This document shows, one piece after another, positions 1 through 7,281 of a DNA stretch of 48,423 bases. The translations under genes and the position numbers were made by a program. Origin of the DNA: an uncultured Oscillospiraceae bacterium (GTDB taxonomy: Bacteria; Bacillota; Clostridia; Oscillospirales; Oscillospiraceae); assembly GCA_934589065.1 (NCBI GenBank), contig CAKTNN010000016.1, forward strand, positions 1 to 48,423. The letters run 5' to 3'. Below the pieces are notes generated by a model. It worked only from the letters and a program-made list of their open reading frames with translations. It ran no database searches and was not told where the DNA came from. Positions within the stretch are counted from its first letter, which is position 1. Every line of letters begins with the position of its first letter.

Positions 1-75
1 GACTTTGCTTCCCTGAACGGTCACACCGGCAATGCTGTTACCAATGATGACGTTGTCATCGAACTGAGCAAGTAA
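1..75 (+). CDS. C-terminal end of an unidentified protein (partial)
   Basis: The window opens inside a reading frame that gives 24 residues ending VVIELSK and then a TAA stop at 73-75. Nothing in this tail is diagnostic and I do not recognise the family. The next sign of a gene is on the other strand. Positions 76-178 hold no convincing gene. Whether this gene belongs to the host or to a mobile element whose end may lie near 590 cannot be told from the visible part. Confidence 0.5.
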   Translation, partial: DFASLNGHTGNAVTNDDVVIELSK

Positions 76-178
76 TGGAATATCATAACGATTTAGGAGG
101 CCAATAATAAAGTTTAGCAACATAAGGAGAATCGATTCTGCGCAAAGCATACCATCTCTGCCACTATACCCCTAGCTG

Positions 179-292
179 TCACAAAACACAATATAAACTT
201 GGCGTTTGCAAAGGATATTTGCGAAACTCGTTTAGGGTTACGACATCGTCGTACTGGCTCCAGTAGGCTTCGTAGTATTTTCTGCTCTGCAT
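179..292 (-). pseudogene. Truncated small element-type protein (excisionase/HTH-like N-terminus)
   Basis: A 37-residue frame starts at ATG 292 behind a strong AAGGAGGAG ribosome binding site. It begins MQSRKYYEAYW and continues SQYDDVVTLNEFRK, then runs into an unrelated tail and stops at TGA 181-179. From memory, this opening resembles small helix-turn-helix or excisionase-like proteins carried by Firmicutes integrative elements, in which a DNA-binding core would follow the EFRK region. That core is missing, so I read it as the stump of a gene cut off by deletion or recombination. It lies about 245 bases from a tRNA-Leu 3' fragment, which fits an element end. The family assignment is inference. 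Confidence 0.45.
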
Positions 293-501
293 GAAATCTC
301 CTCCTTGTCTGGTAAGCTTTGGGGTGCATATCCGCTCAAAGATCCCTCCAACTCATCAAAATCCGCATCAAATCTTTTCAAACGACTATACGCTTTTTCA
401 AGACTGGTTTCCGTAGAAATCCAAACAATTTCGTTCAAAATGCGGATCAAATACCATGAATGCGGCGAAATACCGTCATAAATACTGGCAGCTTGAGGTT
501 G
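238..501 (-). pseudogene. Remnant of an unidentified protein-coding gene
   Basis: An open frame without a plausible start runs from a TAG at 504-502 to a stop at 240-238. Its middle part looks protein-like, for example SPHSWYLIRILNEIVW and SLEKAYSRLKRFDADFDEL. The first possible ATG is at 450, with no clear ribosome binding site. The downstream part overlaps the start of the excisionase-like stump, so the genuine C-terminus probably ended near position 290. I do not recognise the family. Its 5' end is lost close to the tRNA fragment at 536, which suggests both were cut by the same event. Confidence 0.35.
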
Positions 502-535
502 CTATCTTACGCTGCTGTAGGAATAAGGGATAGCA

Positions 536-590
536 CTTAAAATCCCTCGGCCCAAAAACCGTACGGGTTCGATTCCCGTTGGCGGCACCA
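536..590 (+). other. 3' fragment of tRNA-Leu (TAA), candidate att site
   Basis: From the anticodon loop CTTAAAA onward, the sequence is the 3' part of a class II tRNA: the 3' anticodon strand TCCCT, a long variable arm CGG-CCCAAAAA-CCG, a T-arm ACGGG-TTCGATT-CCCGT, the 3' acceptor strand TGGCGGC, discriminator A and encoded CCA. The anticodon TAA plus long variable arm indicate tRNA-Leu. No matching 5' half (expected start GCCGCCA) is present upstream, so this is not a complete gene. Integrases that use tRNA genes often recombine at the anticodon loop and leave exactly such a 3' copy at the far end of the element. I infer an attachment-site scar whose element lay to the left. Confidence 0.7.
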
Positions 591-595
591 TTTTT

Positions 596-637
596 AAAAG
601 GACACTCGGAGTTTAGCTGCTCTGAGTGTCCTTTTTT
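596..637 (+). terminator. Rho-independent terminator after tRNA fragment
   Basis: AAAAGGACACTC pairs with GAGTGTCCTTTT around a short loop and is followed by a run of T. It sits six bases after the CCA end of the tRNA-Leu fragment, as expected for the original tRNA gene terminator. Confidence 0.8.
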
Positions 638-639
638 GA

Positions 640-1164
640 AAATGGGGATAAAACTTCATGCATGAGCGCTGCACCACGAAAATGCACAAATGTTATTGCA
701 TGAAGTTTTTGTGCATCATTTCCGGTTGCCCCGCAGGGGCGAGGAAATGGCACATTTCTTGTTTTGCTATGCTTTTGCATAGCAAAAAGACCGTCAACTT
801 TCGCACATTGTGACCGGTTAACGGCCTGATTTTGGTACTCGGGTTTTCAAACTTGCTGGCGGCAAGTCCACAGGGGATAGCCGCTTTAGCGGCGCAAGGG
901 GGTGTAGCCACCTTGACGGAACGAAGGGACGCAACATTCGCAGTCAAGCAGTTTTCTTCTGCTGACGGAGAATGAAGCTCCGCAGGACGCACTACTCTCG
1001 ATAGAGAGTATAGAAGTGCGCCCTTTCGTTCCTAAAGGGATTTTACCAGTTCGATAAACTGGAATTGTTCTGTCTTTTCCTCATCTTCTTATATTTCTCA
1101 TTATTATCTTTTTGTGCCACTATCGCAATAATATTTAAGATATTTAATATAAATGCCATTACGA
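640..1164. other. Non-coding stretch with stacked inverted repeats (oriT-like)
   Basis: No convincing gene is present in these 525 bases; open frames here lack ribosome binding sites and protein-like composition. Three inverted repeats follow one another: CGCACT-ACTCTC against GAGAG-TATAGA-AGTGCG at 988-1020, CCCTTT/AAAGGG at 1021-1039 and CCAGTT/AACTGG at 1046-1062. Arrays of this type occur at transfer origins of mobilisable Firmicutes elements, and the surroundings are clearly accessory. I know of no exact match, and no relaxase gene is nearby, so oriT is a suggestion only. Confidence 0.35.
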
Positions 1165-1590
1165 TTAAATTCGTCTTTCATATTCCTCAATCAATAGTGG
1201 TTGAATAAGAGGATATGTCCATTCAGTTGGTAACTCATCAAATAAGACAACTTTTTCCATCTCACTATGTATCTCAGTTTCAAACTTTGTTATATCCGCA
1301 AAATATAGCATTCCATATGTTTCTTCTCCCGTAGCATTTACACGGTTCTTGCCAATAACTGAATAGACACATACAGGTTCTATGGAAAAATCAATTGCTC
1401 CTGTTTCTTCTTGTAACTCTCTTCTGGCAGTCATATCTATTGACTCACCGTCTTCCCTATGACCTCCAGGCACTTCATATGTATCTCTTTCCTTATGTTT
1501 ACAGAATACCCATTTACCATTTGCTTTAGAAATAATCACAGCAAACTTCAATAGATTATCATTAACCTTATCATAAAACTTTACTTCCAT
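1165..1590 (-). CDS. Nudix hydrolase
   Basis: The 141-residue protein carries a complete Nudix box at about residues 42-64: GGHREDGES followed by RRELQEETGA, with the catalytic REXXEE glutamates that bind Mg2+. Members hydrolyse nucleoside diphosphates linked to another group, such as oxidised dNTPs; the substrate is not predictable here. Start ATG at 1590 is preceded by AAGGAG. It is monocistronic, AT-richer than the core genes to the right, and lies between the inverted-repeat region and a DUF4143 ATPase gene, so it is likely part of the accessory segment. Family assignment is firm; specificity is unknown. Confidence 0.85.
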   Translation of the reverse strand: MEVKFYDKVNDNLLKFAVIISKANGKWVFCKHKERDTYEVPGGHREDGESIDMTARRELQEETGAIDFSIEPVCVYSVIGKNRVNATGEETYGMLYFADITKFETEIHSEMEKVVLFDELPTEWTYPLIQPLLIEEYERRI

Positions 1591-2003
1591 CTTTTATCTT
1601 CTCCTTAACACAATTTGTCAAATTGCGATTTGTCTCGTACTTTTTCTAAATAAATTATACCAGAAAACCATGAAGAAATCTACCATTAGGGCATGACCGC
1701 CCGAACATTTTCGTCCGAGCGGTCTCGGTATCAATCATAGGTGGTTTTGCTGATTGACAAGCGCTTGGCCCGTTTGCGCAAAAGAGGTGTTTCCAATCAG
1801 AGCACAGGTCAAAGGCTTTTTTTGGGACTGTCAGGTTGGAACTCACTTAAATCAATGAAGTCATCCGGTGACGGTGCGCATCGCCTGAGATAATCATGCC
1901 CACCATCAACTGAACAGGAGCAGGTTCGTCAATGCATCCTCTTAACTTCCACAATGACAGAAAAAACTAAATAATTAGACTTTTTGCATTTTGGTGCAAA
2001 CTC
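1591..2003. other. Intergenic region, no gene seen
   Basis: Between the Nudix gene and the ATPase promoter I see no gene with a ribosome binding site. It holds a TGGTATAAT extended -10 on the minus strand (ATTATA at 1654-1659), suited to the Nudix gene, and a hairpin GACCGC/GCGGTC at 1695-1724. A 63-codon minus-strand frame at 1655-1846 overlaps these elements and looks fortuitous. Confidence 0.4.
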
Positions 2004-2032
2004 TTGAAAAAGATGAAAGTTTATGCTATTCT
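2004..2032 (+). promoter_or_regulatory. Sigma-A promoter of the DUF4143 ATPase gene
   Basis: TTGAAA at 2004-2009 and TATTCT at 2027-2032 are separated by 17 bases, just ahead of the AGGGAGG ribosome binding site. Confidence 0.65.
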
Positions 2033-2055
2033 AAAGCACAAGGGAGGTGCTTGGT

Positions 2056-3375
2056 TTGATAGAATCCAATGGATTGAAAAGAAGAGACATTTACTTGAAC
2101 AAGCTCATCGGTTTTCAGGATACGGAACCGGTGAAGGTGATCACCGGCATTCGCCGCTGTGGAAAATCCAGTCTGCTGAAGCTGATGGTACAGCACTTGA
2201 AGCAGACCGGGATTTCGTCAGAGCAAATCATTGAGATGAATTTTGAATCTCACGATTACCGCGGTATGAACGCTGATGATATCTATCTGTATGTGAAAGA
2301 GCGAATTGTTCCCGAAAAACGGATGTATCTTTTCTTTGACGAGCTTCAGCGAATCGGGGCCTGGGAGGAAGCAATCAATTCCTTTCGGGTAGACTTTAAC
2401 TGCGACATTTATGTCACAGGCTCCAATGCGTATCTTTTATCCTCCGAGTATGCGACCTATCTCTCTGGGAGATGTGTGGAAATCAAAATGCTGCCGCTTT
2501 CTTTTCGTGAGTTTTTGTCGTTTCACGGTTTTACGGTTCGAGAAACACAGAGCGCACTGGGCGGACGACGGAAGCAGGTGTTCGATCAAAATGGCGAACG
2601 ATACGAATTAAAGGAAGTCTTTGACGCCTATATGCGCTTCGGTGGTATGCCTGGAATTGCGGATGTGGGGCTGGAACAGGAAAAAGCGTTGACGCTGCTG
2701 GACGGTATCTATTCCACAGTTGTGATTCGGGATATTCTGGAACGGGAAAAGCGCAGAGGGCAAAAACAGATCACAGATCCGGTGCTGCTGCGCAAGATCA
2801 TCCTCTTCTTAGCCGACAACATTGGCTCTACCGTGTCCATTGCGTCCATTGGAAATACTCTCGTAAACGAAGGATTGCTGGAAGATGGCCGGCGCAAAGG
2901 CGCACCCAGCGCACACACGGTACAGGCCTATGTGAACGCCTTGCTGGAAAGCTATTTCTTCTATGAGATCAAGCGCTTTGACATCAAGGGGAAAGAGTAC
3001 CTCCGTACACTTGGAAAATATTATATCGTAGATATTGGCCTCAGAAATTACCTGCTGGGCTTCCGCAACCGGGACAGCGGACACGCAATCGAGAATGTGG
3101 TTTACTTTGAACTGCTCCGGCGGGGGTACGATGTTGCCATTGGTAAAATTGGCAATGCGGAAGTAGATTTCATTGCTACAACGGCAGGTGACAAAAAATA
3201 TATTCAGGTGACGGAATCTATGGTCAGTGAGGAGGTTCGGGCAAGAGAGCTTGCTCCCTTGCGGAATATCCGTGACAACTATGAAAAAATTGTTTTGTCC
3301 ATGGAAACCGGATTGGACACCTCTTACGACGGAATAAAATCGTTGAATCTGATCAATTGGCTGCTGGATGGCTAG
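2056..3375 (+). CDS. AAA-type ATP-binding protein with DUF4143 domain
   Basis: The frame is open from GTG 2047, but that codon lies inside the AGGGAGG ribosome binding site (2041-2047). TTG at 2056, eight bases downstream, is the better start and gives 439 residues. The N-terminal half is an AAA-family ATPase: Walker A GIRRCGKSS at about residue 30, and Walker B LFFDELQ with the sensor stretch VTGSN after it. The C-terminal half, with YYIVDIGLRNYLLG and EVDFIA, matches DUF4143, whose fold includes a nuclease-like EVDF motif. These proteins are common and often horizontally spread in gut bacteria; their role is unknown. It is followed by a terminator, so it is monocistronic. Confidence 0.85.
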   Translation: MIESNGLKRRDIYLNKLIGFQDTEPVKVITGIRRCGKSSLLKLMVQHLKQTGISSEQIIEMNFESHDYRGMNADDIYLYVKERIVPEKRMYLFFDELQRIGAWEEAINSFRVDFNCDIYVTGSNAYLLSSEYATYLSGRCVEIKMLPLSFREFLSFHGFTVRETQSALGGRRKQVFDQNGERYELKEVFDAYMRFGGMPGIADVGLEQEKALTLLDGIYSTVVIRDILEREKRRGQKQITDPVLLRKIILFLADNIGSTVSIASIGNTLVNEGLLEDGRRKGAPSAHTVQAYVNALLESYFFYEIKRFDIKGKEYLRTLGKYYIVDIGLRNYLLGFRNRDSGHAIENVVYFELLRRGYDVAIGKIGNAEVDFIATTAGDKKYIQVTESMVSEEVRARELAPLRNIRDNYEKIVLSMETGLDTSYDGIKSLNLINWLLDG

Positions 3376-3459
3376 GCAGTGGGGGAAACCTGCACCAGAA
3401 AGAATGCCTGCTGAAAACTTGACAGGAGCAGGAATGCTTGCTATGATAAAGTCAAATGG

Positions 3460-3483
3460 AAAAGCCGCAGGGATGCGGCTTTT
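3460..3483 (+). terminator. Rho-independent terminator
   Basis: AAAAGCCGCA and TGCGGCTTTT form a ten-base stem with a GGGA loop and a T tract, 85 bases after the ATPase stop. Confidence 0.8.
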
Positions 3484-3554
3484 CAAAAGCAACGCGGTTA
3501 GCAATCTCTAACTTCTTTTTACGCAGGAGTTAGCAAATGCTAATAAAAGGCGCG

Positions 3555-3641
3555 GTGGCGAGACAGCAGAAAAACATTTGGAATAGAAACGCAGGACAAT
3601 ATGACCGCTTCATGTGGAATGTAAAAATGGAGGTACAATAA
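3555..3641 (+). pseudogene. N-terminal fragment of a class I methyltransferase
   Basis: A 28-codon frame from GTG 3555 to TAA 3641 contains KNIWNRNAGQYDRFMW, which resembles the opening helix of UbiE-like class I SAM methyltransferases (a W-N-x-x-A-x-x-Y-D pattern). It stops just before the next gene, whose ribosome binding site GGAGG lies within its last codons. No SAM-binding motif follows, so this is a stub. A matching methyltransferase C-terminus without an N-terminus is fused to another gene at the end of the same operon (6675-7205), which suggests that both derive from one or two dismantled genes. Confidence 0.5.
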
Positions 3642-3642
3642 C

Positions 3643-4434
3643 ATGGCAGAGAAAATCAGTCTTTCCGGTGTTCCGGAGACAATGCTGCAAACGATTTACG
3701 CAAGAGCGAAAGAGAGCCAAGGCCGCGGCGCGATTCACGATGCAAAAGCGGAAGAAATCATTGAACGGCTTAACTATGATTTTTCCCTTGCGGACAAGGA
3801 CAGTGCTATGCGCAGCGGCGTTATTGCCCGAACCATTGTGCTGGATCGGCTGACAAAAGCGTGGCTTGTATCGAACCCCGGCGCGGTGGTGGTCAACATT
3901 GCCTGCGGACTGGACACCCGGTGTTATCGGATGGAAGGCTTTTGCCACTGGTACAATCTGGATCTGCCGGAGACAGTGGCTGTGCGGGGAAGCCTTTTGC
4001 CGGAGCGTGGAATGATTTCGCAGATTGCTATGTCCGCCATGGACGATTGGGGCAATGAGATCAAAGAGCAGAACACGCCGGTACTGATTATCATCGAGGG
4101 GCTGACCATGTATCTGTCAGAAGCGGACGTGCAGCGCATTTTCAGGGTGATTTCCCGTCGCTTTGAGAAGGCCACCGTATTTGCAGAAACCATGAACCCG
4201 ATGATCGTGAAGCGCTTCAAGGAAAAATCCATTGAGGGAAGCAATGCAAAATTCTCCTGGGGCGTGAAGAATGGCCCAGCTCTTGCGGCACTGCTGCCGG
4301 ACTTCCGGTTTATGGAAGAACACTGCCTGACGGAAGGCATGGCGGTATTCGCCCCAATTTACAAACTGCTGGACAAGCTGCCCGCTGTGCGGAATATTTC
4401 CAATAAAATCATTGTACTGAATAAGGGGGAATAA
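3643..4434 (+). CDS. LCM-family class I SAM methyltransferase
   Basis: 263 residues, ATG behind GGAGG. SAM-binding motif I is VVVNIACGLDTRCYRM at about residues 82-97; the acidic motif NLDLPE follows near 107, and IIIEGLTMYL near 148 is the characteristic motif of the leucine carboxyl methyltransferase/TcmP-like family (PF04072 type). Members transfer a methyl group to carboxylate or hydroxyl oxygens of small molecules or protein termini; the substrate here is unknown. First intact gene of a tightly packed operon (3643-7205) that also has a second, diverged member of the same family, a membrane protein and a ZIP transporter. Only three bases separate it from the next gene. Confidence 0.85.
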   Translation: MAEKISLSGVPETMLQTIYARAKESQGRGAIHDAKAEEIIERLNYDFSLADKDSAMRSGVIARTIVLDRLTKAWLVSNPGAVVVNIACGLDTRCYRMEGFCHWYNLDLPETVAVRGSLLPERGMISQIAMSAMDDWGNEIKEQNTPVLIIIEGLTMYLSEADVQRIFRVISRRFEKATVFAETMNPMIVKRFKEKSIEGSNAKFSWGVKNGPALAALLPDFRFMEEHCLTEGMAVFAPIYKLLDKLPAVRNISNKIIVLNKGE

Positions 4435-4437
4435 AGA

Positions 4438-4923
4438 ATGCTGCTGCAAACAATTCTGGAAGGACTGGGCCTGGGTGCGCTGCTGGCTGCGGTCTGCGCC
4501 GTCGGCATCCGCCAGGGGGCTGTCGGCATGGTGCATCTGTATGACCCAAAGGTGCAGGAGCGGTGCATTGCACTGGGGCTGACCACAAAGGAGAAAATCA
4601 AACGGAATGCTCTGCGCTTCAAGGCAATCTGCATCCCAATGTACCTTGTTTATGTGCTGATCTGCGTGTATGCCATCAACGGTGCGCATACATTTTGGGG
4701 TGGCGTTTGGCAGTGCTTTGTGATCCTGTCCGTGATGAATCTTATCGACCGGCTTGGCATCGATGGCTATTGGGTGGGACACACCGAGGCGTGGGTAATT
4801 CCGGGGACAGAGGATCTGATGCCGTACATCTCGAAAGCAGACAAGCAAAAGAAATGGCTGTTCGGCACCCTGGGGATGGCAGTGTTCTCCCTGATCCTTG
4901 GGGGAATCGGAATGCTGTTATGA
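4438..4923 (+). CDS. Small integral membrane protein
   Basis: 161 residues with about four hydrophobic segments: near 5-25, 62-82, 88-102 and 142-160. An amphipathic charged stretch (TTKEKIKRN) lies between the first two. It has no signal peptide cleavage site and no motif I recognise. It follows the first methyltransferase by three bases and precedes the second by 37, so it is certainly co-transcribed with them. Its position between two related methyltransferases suggests a membrane partner or export function, but that is only context. Confidence 0.75.
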   Translation: MLLQTILEGLGLGALLAAVCAVGIRQGAVGMVHLYDPKVQERCIALGLTTKEKIKRNALRFKAICIPMYLVYVLICVYAINGAHTFWGGVWQCFVILSVMNLIDRLGIDGYWVGHTEAWVIPGTEDLMPYISKADKQKKWLFGTLGMAVFSLILGGIGMLL

Positions 4924-4960
4924 GGAGAACGGGAAATTACGCTGTAAAAGGAGGATGACT

Positions 4961-5803
4961 GTGCGCTATAAAATCGAAAAGAACACGGTACAGGAGACGT
5001 TGATCATCCCACTCTACGCGCGAAAGATGTGCTCGGAGCTGTACCCCAATTTGTACCGGGATGAGGCGGCGCAGCGGCTTGTGAACGCGGTGGATTATGA
5101 TTTTTCCACTTTGGAGCAGAAGTCCCGCAGCCTGATGCAGCGCTTCGGCTTCCTTGAGGTTGCTATGCGGCAGAACGATCTTGCCTATGAGGTGCGGGAT
5201 TATTTGAAAACGCACCCCACGGCGGCTGTGGTGAACCTCGGCTGCGGGCTGGACTGCACCGGACGCGCCTGCGACAACGGCCTGTGCAAGCTTTACAATC
5301 TGGACTTCCCGGATGTCATTGCAGTCCGTAATGTGCTTCTTCCTGCTGAGGAGCGAGAGGAAAACATCCCCTGCGACCTGAACGATCCGTCGTGGTTTGA
5401 AAAGATAGACGCATCCGGCGGCGCGGTATTCTTTGCGTCCGGCGTGTTCTATTACTTTTTAAAAGAGCAGGTCAGAACGCTTGTGCAGGCCATGGCGGAC
5501 GCTTTTCCCGGCGGCGTGCTGGCCTTTGACGCTGCCAACGCCAAGGCAGTAAAGCTGATGTTGAAAACGTGGCTGAAGGATGCGAAAATCAAGGATGTGG
5601 GCGCATACTTTGCCGTTTCTGATGCAAAAAGCGAGATCGGCATCTGGGACAGCCGTTTGCAAATCTCCAGCCGGGGTTATATGCTGGGCTACAACGATCT
5701 GAAAGACCCGTCGGTCAGCGGCTTTTTCCGATTTCTGGCCCGAGTCGGCGACGGGATGATGAAAATGCAGATCGTTAAGATCAACTTTGGAGGTAGAACA
5801 TGA
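4961..5803 (+). CDS. LCM-family class I SAM methyltransferase, diverged paralogue
   Basis: The frame opens upstream, but AAAGGAGG at 4947-4954 sits directly against ATG 4955 and six bases before GTG 4961, so GTG is the best start (280 residues). Motif I is VVNLGCGLDC near residue 91 and the acidic motif NLDFPD follows. Where the upstream paralogue has GLDTR, this one has GLDCTGRAC, so the Thr-Arg pair of the family is displaced. The loop FFASGVFYYFL occupies the place of the family's EGLTMYL motif. It probably acts on a different or related substrate from the upstream enzyme. Its stop codon overlaps the start of a 27-codon ORF (ATGA). Confidence 0.8.
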   Translation: MRYKIEKNTVQETLIIPLYARKMCSELYPNLYRDEAAQRLVNAVDYDFSTLEQKSRSLMQRFGFLEVAMRQNDLAYEVRDYLKTHPTAAVVNLGCGLDCTGRACDNGLCKLYNLDFPDVIAVRNVLLPAEEREENIPCDLNDPSWFEKIDASGGAVFFASGVFYYFLKEQVRTLVQAMADAFPGGVLAFDAANAKAVKLMLKTWLKDAKIKDVGAYFAVSDAKSEIGIWDSRLQISSRGYMLGYNDLKDPSVSGFFRFLARVGDGMMKMQIVKINFGGRT

Positions 5804-5883
5804 AGCACCTGCACTTTGATGTAGAAACCGGCGGCTTTTACAAGAAAAAAAGGCATAAGGGAGAGAGGCAGCCAACTCCATGA
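5800..5883 (+). CDS. 27-residue ORF coupled to both neighbours
   Basis: ATG at 5800 overlaps the stop of the upstream methyltransferase (ATGA) and is preceded by GGAGGT. The peptide starts MKHLHFDVETGGFYKKKR and ends QPTP. Its TGA at 5881-5883 overlaps the ATG of the ZIP gene in the same ATGA arrangement. The ZIP gene has a poor ribosome binding site of its own, so translation through this ORF may be what delivers ribosomes to it. It could also be the stump of a larger gene. I do not recognise the sequence. Confidence 0.5.
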   Translation: MKHLHFDVETGGFYKKKRHKGERQPTP

Positions 5884-6659
5884 GACAAACCGTTTACGGA
5901 ATTTTGATTCCGTTTCTCGGCACAACGCTGGGCACAGCCTGCGTATTCTTTATGCGTAGACAGCTGGGGGATGCCATACAGCGCACTTTGACCGGCTTTG
6001 CCGCCGGTGTGATGGTGGCTGCTTCCGTCTGGAGTCTGCTGATTCCCGCGATGGAACAGGCGGCATGGATGGAAAAGCTGGCGTTTTTTCCGGCGTTTGT
6101 CGGATTCTGGATTGGCGTTTTGTTCCTGCTGGGGCTTGACCATCTGATTCCCCATCTCCACGCAAAGAGCAATCAGGTAGAGGGACCGAAAAGCCAGCTT
6201 CAAAAAACAACGATGATGGTGTTGGCAGTGACGCTGCACAACATTCCGGAGGGAATGGCTGTAGGCGTGGTCTATGCGGGACTTCTCTCCGGAAGCACGC
6301 AGATTACGGCAGCGGGTGCACTGGCGCTGTCTATCGGCATCGCCATTCAGAATTTTCCGGAAGGGGCAATCATCTCTATGCCTCTTCGGGCAGAGGGAGA
6401 GAGTAAGGGACGGGCGTTTCTTGGCGGTGTTCTCTCCGGCATTGTGGAGCCAATTGGGGCGGTACTGACCATTCTTGGCGCAAGGCTGATTGTCCCGGCC
6501 CTTCCGTATTTGCTGAGCTTTGCCGCAGGAGCCATGCTCTATGTAGTGGTAGAGGAGCTGATCCCGGAAATGTCTCAGGGCAAACACTCCAATCTTGGAA
6601 CGCTTGCTTTTGCCGTAGGCTTTAGCATTATGATGACGCTGGATGTGGCGTTGGGCTGA
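5880..6659 (+). CDS. ZIP-family divalent metal transporter
   Basis: 259 residues with about eight membrane segments. The two signature metal-site motifs of the ZIP family are present: TLHNIPEGMAVG (about 119-130) and IAIQNFPEGAI (about 152-163), the H-N-x-P-E-G and Q-N-x-P-E-G helices that bind Zn2+ or other divalent ions. A short cytoplasmic loop after PHLHAKSN may be a metal-binding loop. The closest general type is ZupT/ZIP importers. It is translationally coupled to the 27-codon ORF upstream, placing metal uptake in the same operon as two methyltransferases. Metal specificity cannot be read from sequence. Confidence 0.9.
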   Translation: MRQTVYGILIPFLGTTLGTACVFFMRRQLGDAIQRTLTGFAAGVMVAASVWSLLIPAMEQAAWMEKLAFFPAFVGFWIGVLFLLGLDHLIPHLHAKSNQVEGPKSQLQKTTMMVLAVTLHNIPEGMAVGVVYAGLLSGSTQITAAGALALSIGIAIQNFPEGAIISMPLRAEGESKGRAFLGGVLSGIVEPIGAVLTILGARLIVPALPYLLSFAAGAMLYVVVEELIPEMSQGKHSNLGTLAFAVGFSIMMTLDVALG

Positions 6660-6674
6660 TAGGAGGTAAAAGCC

Positions 6675-7205
6675 GTGAAAGACAATGAACTGCAATTTGA
6701 CCGCGAGTGCCATGTGCTGTACTCCAAAGCCTGCAAAAAGCAGATACAGGCGAAAATTGCCATGCATTATCCGGAAGCGCAGCGGGAAGCCGTCTGGGAG
6801 CGGGTGCAGCGGCAGTATGTGGAAATTCTCTCTGATTGGCGGACAGACCTGGGCGGCAAGAAAAACTTCCACATGGATATCATGAATGGCGCTTATGCGG
6901 AAGGTCATTTCCCCTGCAAGCTGTGGGACGCCGGGGAAAAAGGGCTGACGCTTTCTGTGTTTGAGTGGGATTCCCGCAGCAAAATCATGCTTTATGGGCA
7001 GAAGGATTATGCCTATGGGGAAAGGCTCACCAAGCCGGATTTCTGCGAGGGAAACCCCATTCGCCTTTACAGCCTTCCGGAGATTCGCCGTATTTTTGGG
7101 ACGCTGGGAATGGAAGTGATAGATGCCTACTCCGATTTTTCCGGCTTGCCCGCTTCGGACAAGGGCATTCAACTGATGGTGGTGTCCCGGAAAAAGCCTT
7201 CCTGA
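6675..7205 (+). CDS. Chimeric ORF: ATC-hydrolase-like N-terminus joined to methyltransferase C-terminus
   Basis: GTG start behind TAGGAGG, 176 residues. Residues 1 to about 76 resemble the N-terminus of the L-2-amino-thiazoline-4-carboxylate hydrolase-like family (pattern LGGKKNFHMDIMNGAY). From about residue 80 the sequence reads like the C-terminal third of a class I SAM methyltransferase (LTLSVFEWDSRSK, then GNPIRLYSLPEI and GMEVIDAYSDFSG). The SAM-binding motifs that should come before this part are absent, and so is the rest of the hydrolase. I infer an in-frame deletion that fused two neighbouring genes near nucleotide 6905. It may be non-functional although its frame is intact. Last gene of the operon. 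Confidence 0.65.
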   Translation: MKDNELQFDRECHVLYSKACKKQIQAKIAMHYPEAQREAVWERVQRQYVEILSDWRTDLGGKKNFHMDIMNGAYAEGHFPCKLWDAGEKGLTLSVFEWDSRSKIMLYGQKDYAYGERLTKPDFCEGNPIRLYSLPEIRRIFGTLGMEVIDAYSDFSGLPASDKGIQLMVVSRKKPS

Positions 7206-7237
7206 CCGGGGCCGCAGAAAGCTTTATAAAGAAGAAA

Positions 7238-7260
7238 GGGAGCTCCCGGTGGGAGCTCCC
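7238..7260. terminator. Bidirectional terminator, GGGAGCTCCC repeated
   Basis: GGGAGCTCCC occurs twice around a GGT spacer; each copy is itself palindromic, so one strong hairpin forms on either strand. It separates the accessory operon (plus) from the nucleoside block (minus). On the minus strand a T-rich tract follows it. Confidence 0.75.
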
Positions 7261-7281
7261 CAAATTTTTGCAGCAGGTGAA

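Noticed and set aside
504..590. A complete tRNA-Leu gene ending at 590
   Set aside because: The 3' half is perfect, but the bases before 536 give no acceptor strand matching TGGCGGC and no D-arm, and the 5' anticodon strand AGGGA is separated from the loop by five extra bases.
693..992. A 99-codon open frame on the minus strand
   Set aside because: No ribosome binding site, odd composition, and it overlaps the inverted-repeat region; treated as non-coding.
1655..1846. A 63-codon frame on the minus strand
   Set aside because: It covers a promoter and a hairpin, has no ribosome binding site and no recognisable motif.
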